From Myxococcus stipitatus (GTDB lineage: Bacteria; Myxococcota; Myxococcia; Myxococcales; Myxococcaceae), in the NCBI RefSeq assembly GCF_037414475.1, contig NZ_CP147913.1, forward strand, positions 1,798,001-1,862,000: 64,000 nucleotides of DNA, written 5' to 3'. Positions within the stretch are counted from its first letter, which is position 1. The number at the start of each line of letters is the position of its first letter. The notes under the pieces were generated by a model, which was given only the letters and a program-made list of their open reading frames with translations, was not told where the DNA came from and did no database searches. Both the position numbers and the translations under genes were made by a program. Below, piece by piece: positions 39,738-64,000 of the stretch.

Positions 39738-40826
39738 ATGGTGACTCGCACTCGGGTCGAGTACGAACTGCTGGGGGCCCTTCGCGACCTCGCCAAGGCC
39801 ACGCTCCCCCTGGGACGACTGCTCACGGAGCTCAATTCCTTGCTCCGCGAACCCATGGGCTACGACGGAAGCTGCTGGCACGGCACGGACCCCGCCACCG
39901 GGTTCGTGACCTCGACGGTGGCGGAGAACCTGGACCCGCGCGGCTTCGAGCGCGCCGCCGCCTTGGAGATGTGGGCTCCCGAGCCCTTGACCTTCACCCG
40001 GCTGCGCGCGTCCGGACGAAGGGCGGCGACACTCCTCCAGGCCGCGAGGGGACACCCCGAGGACAGCGCCCGCTTTCGCGAGCTGCTGCAGCCCGTGGGC
40101 TTCGGGGATGAGCTTCGCATCAACTTCGACCTGCCCTCCGGATGTTGGGGCTCGGCGGTGTTCATGCGCTCCGCGGACCGAGGCCCCTTCACCGCGCGCG
40201 AGCTGGGCCTGGCCGAGCGGCTCGCGCCCCACATCAGCCAGCTCTTGTGCCGCGCCTATCCGAGCGACCTGACCGAAGGCCCCGAGCCCCTGCTTCCCGG
40301 CGTCGCCGTGCTGGGTCCCACCGGCAAGCTGATGTCCGTGGACTCACGCGGCGAAGCGGTCCTGGAGGAGCTGGCCGAGACGATTCCCTCCCCCAATGGC
40401 ATCCCCACCGGATTCATCGCCGTCGCCGAGCACGCACGAGGCGTCGCCGCCACCGGCCGCGCGGGCCTGCCCTCCCGCTCCCGCGTGCGCACCCATCGAG
40501 GCCGGTGGCTGACCCTGCACGCCACCCTCCTGGATGGCGCTCCCTCGGGGCAGGTCGCCATCGTCGCGGCTCCCGCCACGCCCTCGGAGATTCTTCCCAT
40601 GGCCTTGATGGGCATGGGGCTCAGCGCCCGAGAGCAGGACGTCGCGGTGCTCGTGCTCCGGGGACACGACACCGCCACCATCTCCCGGGCGCTCTACATC
40701 ACCCCGGCGACGGTCCAGGACCACTTGAAGTCCATCTTCACCAAGTCCGGCGTCCGCAGCCGCCGCGCGTTCGCCGCCCGGCTCATGGGCCCGCTCGTCA
40801 CCGCGGCCCTGCCACCCGCCCGGTGA
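39738..40826 (+). CDS. LuxR-type transcriptional regulator
   Basis: This 362-residue DNA-binding protein has a C-terminal LuxR/FixJ helix-turn-helix: LSAREQDVAVLVLRGHDTATISRAL, then TPATVQDHLKSIFTKSGV. The N-terminal 280 residues show no receiver aspartate or autoinducer-pocket signature I can name. They look like a GAF- or PAS-type sensor, which is tentative. Several starts are possible: the frame is open from 39351, and MSQSC lies near 39650. I chose the ATG at 39738, where a typical helix begins. The gene ends one base from the convergent stop of the deiminase-like gene and lies about 1 kb from cluster B. A pathway-specific role is plausible but unproven. Confidence 0.85.
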   Translation: MVTRTRVEYELLGALRDLAKATLPLGRLLTELNSLLREPMGYDGSCWHGTDPATGFVTSTVAENLDPRGFERAAALEMWAPEPLTFTRLRASGRRAATLLQAARGHPEDSARFRELLQPVGFGDELRINFDLPSGCWGSAVFMRSADRGPFTARELGLAERLAPHISQLLCRAYPSDLTEGPEPLLPGVAVLGPTGKLMSVDSRGEAVLEELAETIPSPNGIPTGFIAVAEHARGVAATGRAGLPSRSRVRTHRGRWLTLHATLLDGAPSGQVAIVAAPATPSEILPMALMGMGLSAREQDVAVLVLRGHDTATISRALYITPATVQDHLKSIFTKSGVRSRRAFAARLMGPLVTAALPPAR

Positions 40827-40827
40827 G

Positions 40828-41775
40828 TCAGGCGGCCCTGCGCCGCAGCGGCATCGTCAGGCAGCGCACGCTGCCATTGCCGCCCTCGAGCGCTTCGACA
40901 TCCACGCTCACCACCTCCATCCCCAGCCCCCGCACCAGCGCACGCAGGTGCGGCGCGGCCCCTTCCGAGGCGAGGAGCAACCGCTGCTCCAGGTGGATGA
41001 AGTTGGAGAGGAACGGGTGCGTGTTCCCCGGCTCGAAGGTGACGACGCGGCGCCCTCGCTGGACGAAGTAGTCCTCGAACGACTCCCAGCGCGCCGCTTG
41101 TCCTCGCACGCAGACCCGGAGCGGGCAGTGGCGCAAGAAGGCCCGCGCCAGGACCGCCTCCTCACCGAGCACGTTGAAGGCCAGGTCCAGGTGGATGATG
41201 CCCAGGTTCTCCGGAATGCGGACGACCACCACTTCCTCGAAGCCCGCCTCCCACGCCAGCTCCACGAAGTCCCGCGCGGACCGCGCATCACTGCGCAGGC
41301 CCACGTTGACCAGCAGCCTCCGCTCCCCCAGCAGGAAGACGTCCCCGAACTCCACGCGCGCCACCGACGCCCACTCCACGTCGCCTTCCGGACGCCCCAT
41401 CAACCGCGACAGCGCGCCATGCGTCACGTCGAACTCGGCCAACCGTGCGGGGAACGCCGCGGCGCCGCGAACCAACCGCGACCCCAACGCCACCGCCGTG
41501 TCACGCACAAATACCCTGTTCACCGTGGTGTTGCTGACGACCCGGTCCGCGGGTGACAGGAAATCCACCAGGTCGATGGCGCGACAGCCAAAGGACCCCA
41601 ACACCTCGCGGAGCCGGTTTGAAGCGTCCTGCGCTTCAACTCTTGTCACGATTCGAGAAAACCCGACGGCGGCGGCTTCCTCGTCCGATGAGACGTCCAG
41701 CGCTGCGGGCTGGAAGACCACCAGGCTGTCCAGCCGGCCGTCCTCCGACCAGCACTCGATTTCCCCAAATGCCAT
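40828..41775 (-). CDS. Guanidino-modifying enzyme, arginine deiminase/amidinotransferase superfamily
   Basis: This 315-residue soluble enzyme shows the catalytic set of the superfamily: FVRD (Asp92), HLDLAF (His195, Asp197) and GGNGSVRCLTMPL, where Cys305 is the expected nucleophile. Relatives hydrolyse arginine or methylarginines to citrulline, or move an amidino group between amines. The length is nearer to dimethylarginine-hydrolase or amidinotransferase types than to arginine deiminase (about 400 residues). The ATG at 41775 is the only good start. It diverges from the hybrid PKS-NRPS gene, with about 43 bases between the two start codons, so shared control is likely. It may make an unusual precursor or tailor the cluster B peptide, which is inference. 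Exact reaction cannot be chosen from the sequence. Confidence 0.85.
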   Translation of the reverse strand: MAFGEIECWSEDGRLDSLVVFQPAALDVSSDEEAAAVGFSRIVTRVEAQDASNRLREVLGSFGCRAIDLVDFLSPADRVVSNTTVNRVFVRDTAVALGSRLVRGAAAFPARLAEFDVTHGALSRLMGRPEGDVEWASVARVEFGDVFLLGERRLLVNVGLRSDARSARDFVELAWEAGFEEVVVVRIPENLGIIHLDLAFNVLGEEAVLARAFLRHCPLRVCVRGQAARWESFEDYFVQRGRRVVTFEPGNTHPFLSNFIHLEQRLLLASEGAAPHLRALVRGLGMEVVSVDVEALEGGNGSVRCLTMPLRRRAA

Positions 41776-41818
41776 CGAATCGCACCTGCCACGCGGTCGC
41801 TACCTAGACCTCTAATTG

Positions 41819-50181
<8,363 letters not shown>

Positions 50182-50185
<4 letters not shown>

Positions 50186-53100
50186 GCTCCATCACCCCGC
50201 GCCCCATCGACGCGTTGATGCACCACCTGCGCGGCCTGGACATCCGGCTGTGGCTGGAGGGCGAGCGGCTGCGCTTCAGCGCCCCACCCGGAGCTCTCAC
50301 CCCCGCGCTCCAGGCCGAGCTGAAGGACCGCAAGGCCGAGGTCCTCACCTTCCTGCAAGACGCCGCACAGGCCACGCGCGGCGTCGCGGAGAACATCCCT
50401 CGCCGCCCGGACAACGAGCCGCCACCACTGTCCTCGAGCCAGCAGCGGCTGTGGTTCCTGGAGCAGCTCGAGGGACCGTCGGGCGCCTATACGATGCCCG
50501 CGGCGCTGCGCCTCACGGGTGCGCTGGACACGAACGCCCTGGGGCGCGCGCTGAGCGCCATCGTCCAACGTCACGACGTGCTGCGCACGCGCTACGCCTT
50601 GGTCAACGGGCGGCCTGTCCAGCACCTCTTGCCCGAGTCCACCGTGACAGTGGAGCAGGTGGACCTGGAGGCCCTCTCTCCGGATGCGCGGCACGCGGAG
50701 GTCCAGCGCCGCGCGGCAGAGGAAGCACGCGCGCCGTTCGACGTGTCACAGGACATGCCGCTGCGCGCGCGCCTGCTCCGGCTGGAGGCACGCGAGCACG
50801 TGCTGCTGCTCACGCTGCACCACATCGCCAGCGACGGCTGGTCCCTGGGCGTGTTGATGCGGGAGCTGGCCGCGCACTACCAGGCGTTCATCACGGGAGG
50901 AGAAGCCACGCTCCCCGCCCTGCCCATCCAGTACGCGGACTATGCGCACTGGCAGCGGCGGCGCATGGACGATGGAGCCATGAAGGCCCACGTCGAGTGG
51001 TGGCGCGAGCGTCTCTCCGGAGCTCCGGCCCTGCTCGAGCTGCCCACGGACCGACCTCGCCCCACGGCCCAGCGCTTCCTCGGTGCCACGCGGCGATTCA
51101 CCGTCCCCGCGCCCCTCACCGTCCAGCTCAAGCAGCGCGCCCGTGACGCGGAGGCCACGCTGTTCATGACGCTGCTGGCCGCGTTCGGAGTGCTGCTCTC
51201 GCGCTACAGCGGCCAGCGCGACGTCGTGGTCGGAACGCCCATCGCCAACCGGCCCGCTTCGACGGAGAGCCTCATCGGGCTCTTCGCCAACACGCTCCCG
51301 CTGCGTGTGTCCCTGGAGGGAGACCCGACCTTCTCGGCGCTGCTCCGAGAAGTGCGCCGCGACACGCTCGCCGCCTACACCCATCAGGACGTCCCTCTCG
51401 AACAGCTCGTCGAAGCGCTCCAGCCCGCTCGCGACCTGAGTCACCCACCGCTGTTCCAGGTCCTGCTCACCCTCCAGAACACGCCTCCCGCGTCGCTCTC
51501 CCTTCCCGGGCTGTCGCTGGAGTTGCTGGAGGTGGAGAGCGGGACGTCGCAGTTCGACCTGTCGCTGTCCCTGACGGAGACGAACCAGGGCCTCGCGGCG
51601 GAGCTCAACTACAACACCGACCTGTTCGACGAAGCGACGGCCGCCCGCATCACGGACCACTTCGTGTGCCTGCTGGAGCAGGTCGCGGAAGCGCCCGAGC
51701 GCGCCGTCTCACGCCTCCCCCTGCTGCGCGAGCCCGAGCGCGCCACCTTGTTGCACGCGTGGAATGACACGGGGATGGAGCTCTCCGGTGCCCCCACCCT
51801 CCATGGCCTCTTCGAGGCACAGGCCGCGCGCCGCCCGGACGCCATCGCCGTCCGCTTCGGCTCCAGCGCCCTGACGTACGCGGAGCTGAACACGCGGGCT
51901 CAGCGCGTCGCGGACCACCTGAGGCACCTGGGAATCGGGCCCGGCCACCGAGTGGGCCTCTTCCTCGAGCGCGGGCTCGACCTCCTCGCGGGGCTGCTCG
52001 GCATCCTCAAGTCGGGGGCGGCCTACGTTCCCCTCGACCCGATGTATCCGGCGCCTCGGCTGATGCACATCCTCGAGGACAGCGGCGTCGCGGCGCTCCT
52101 CTCCGAGCCGGAGCTGACCGCGCTCGTCCCCAACTGGAACGGGCGCATCGTCCGCATCTCCGACACGGCTGGAGCCTCGCCCGACGGAGTGGGGACACAC
52201 CCGCGCGGCGCCGACCTGGCGTACGTGCTCTACACCTCCGGCTCGACGGGCCGGCCCAAGGGCGTGGCCGTGCCCCATGAGGCCGCCGTCAACTTCCTGA
52301 CGTCGATGCGGCGCGAGCCCGGGATGACCGAGCGCGACACGTTGCTCGCCGTGACGACCATCGCCTTCGACATCTCCGTGCTGGAGCTGTTCCTCCCGTT
52401 GAGCGTGGGCGGATGTGTCGTCATCGCGAGCCAGGAAGAGGCCATGGACGGCACGCGCCTGTTGCCGCTCATGGCGGCGAGCGGCGCCACGATGATGCAG
52501 GCCACGCCCTCCACCTGGCGGATGTTGTTGTCGCTGGGCTGGTCCGGTCCCCCTTCGTTGAAGCTGCTCTGTGGCGGCGAGGCACTCCCTTCCGAGCTGC
52601 TGGCCCCGCTGCGCGCACGCTGCACGGAACTGTGGAACATGTATGGCCCCACGGAGACCACCGTGTGGTCCACCGTGTCCCGGCTCGAGGCGGGCGACGC
52701 CATCACGCTCGGCAAGCCCATCGCCAACACCCAGGCCCATGTGCTGGATGCGTGGCTCCAGCCCGTCCCGCCCGGCGTGGTGGGGACGCTGTACCTGGGG
52801 GGATTGGGCGTGGCGCGTGGCTACCTCAACCGCCCGGAGCTCACCGCGGAGCAGTTCGTTCCGGACCCGCATTCCCACCGTCCCGGCGCGCGCCTCTACC
52901 GCACGGGAGACCTGGCGCGACGGAGGTCCGATGGCGCGCTCGAGTTCCTGGGGCGCGGCGATGGACAGGTGAAGCTGCGAGGCCACCGCATCGAGCTGGG
53001 AGACATCGAGGCGCGGCTCGCCCAGCACCCTGGCGTGGCGGAGACCGCGGTGCGCCCATGGGGACCCGCGAGCGACCCGGCGCTGGTCGCCTATGTCCGG

Positions 53101-53634
53101 CCCGGCCCCGGCTCCACACTCGACGAGGCGGCGCTGCGCGAGCACCTGCGCGCGCAGCTCCCCGCGTACATGCTGCCCACGTACTTCATGGTGCTGGAGT
53201 CCTTCCCCCGCACCGCCAACAACAAGCTGGACCGCAAGGCGCTCCCCCCTCCCGAGGTGAGCGCCCGCGCCGCCGCCACGTTCATCGCACCGAGCACGCC
53301 GGACGAGCAGCGGCTCGCCGACATCTGGCGCGAGGTGCTGGGCGTGGAACGCGTCGGCATGGACGATGACTTCTTCGCCCTGGGTGGCCATTCGATGAAG
53401 GCCGTCCAGGCGCTCGCGCGCATTCAAGAAGCATGGCGCGTGGAGGTCTCGCTGCGTGTCCTCTTCGAGCACCCCACCCTGGGTGCCATGGCGAAGCACC
53501 TGGAGGCCGCTCGGCCCGCGCCGTCACGGCCCGCGCCGCCTCCGCTCATCGCCCGCCCCCGGCAGGCGCGCCGCGTCCAGGCCGACTCGCGCGCCGACCT
53601 CAACCTGCCGGACTCGTCCACGCATTCCGACTAG
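50182..53634 (+). CDS. Single-module NRPS with TubC-like docking domain, C-A-T, predicted Gly
   Basis: This 1,150-residue synthetase adds one residue in cluster B. Residues about 8-60 (DALMHHLRGLDIRLWLEGER and the helix after it) look like a TubC N-terminal docking domain, which lets it receive the chain from the hybrid protein. The C domain has HHIASDGWS from residue 213. The A domain has YTSGSTGRPKG and Lys1015, and its code D-I-L-Q-L-G-M-V-W-K is close to the known Gly code DILQLGLIWK. The carrier serine is Ser1071 (FFALGGHSMKA). A Pro- and Arg-rich tail of about 45 residues follows. It starts with GTG overlapping the previous stop (GTGA), which implies translational coupling. The next NRPS begins 48 bases downstream. 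Confidence 0.93.
50203..50361 (+). other. TubC-type N-terminal docking domain
   Basis: About 53 residues match the TubC docking fold pattern: an amphipathic helix, a two-strand segment (IRLWLEGERLRFSAPPG) and a closing helix (ALQAELKDRKAEVLTFL). No such domain is seen on the following NRPS protein, which starts directly with its C domain. Confidence 0.75.
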
Positions 53635-53682
53635 CGCCGCCGCCCCTCGGGGCCGCCCCACCCTCTTTCGACTCCGCGCCTC

Positions 53683-64000
<10,318 letters not shown>

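Noticed and set aside
25770-41775. Genomic island with insertion sequence or integrase
   Set aside because: No transposase, integrase, tRNA target or flanking direct repeat was seen, and base composition stays like that of the rest of the window.

Overview
The window reads as chromosomal DNA of a myxobacterium, probably suborder Cystobacterineae. The reasons are very high G+C with strong third-position bias (long antisense open frames everywhere), giant modular nonribosomal peptide synthetases (NRPS), a TubC-type docking domain, cysteine-rich Sel1-like repeats, several c-type cytochromes and a good sigma-54 promoter match. The species cannot be named from sequence alone. No rRNA, tRNA, CRISPR array, transposase or attachment site was seen.

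Layout. (1) 1-25769: the 3' part of a giant NRPS, cluster A. It carries the tail of an epimerization domain, eight C-A-T modules and a terminal thioesterase. Adenylation codes read by eye give Val, unassigned, Val, broken, Gln, Gln, Glx, unassigned. The fourth module has lost about 980 bp of its adenylation domain and the catalytic lysine of the remnant. Modules 5-7 are near-identical tandem copies. (2) 25811-41775: about 16 kb of mostly single genes: a zinc-ribbon protein of unknown function, a wrecked Sel1-like gene, an NADP-binding oxidoreductase, a CmlA/FloR-like drug exporter, an AraC regulator with a translationally coupled VOC protein, a drug-resistance-type UvrA paralogue, two multiheme or diheme cytochrome proteins around a small membrane protein, a small lipoprotein, a LuxR-type regulator, and an arginine-deiminase/amidinotransferase family enzyme. 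(3) 41819-64000: a second assembly line, cluster B, starting divergently from that enzyme across an AT-rich promoter island and running out of the window.

Cluster B starts with a hybrid protein, ACP-KS-AT-ACP-aminotransferase-C-A-T. This is the iturin/mycosubtilin logic for making a beta-amino fatty acid, but without the fused acyl ligase. It is followed, with a 4-bp overlap, by a one-module NRPS (predicted Gly) with a TubC-like docking domain, and then by a multimodular NRPS (predicted Thr, Asn, Phe-like, then epimerization) that is still open at base 64000. The inferred product is a lipopeptide with an N-terminal beta-amino acyl group followed by X-Gly-Thr-Asn-(D-aromatic)-and so on.

No gene-free gap exceeds 300 bases. 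The longer ones (27827-27962, 28516-28646, 29375-29574, 37104-37369, 39545-39737) hold only the hairpins, repeats and promoter candidates listed. The exporter and the UvrA paralogue between the two clusters could serve as self-resistance, but nothing in the sequence ties them to either product.
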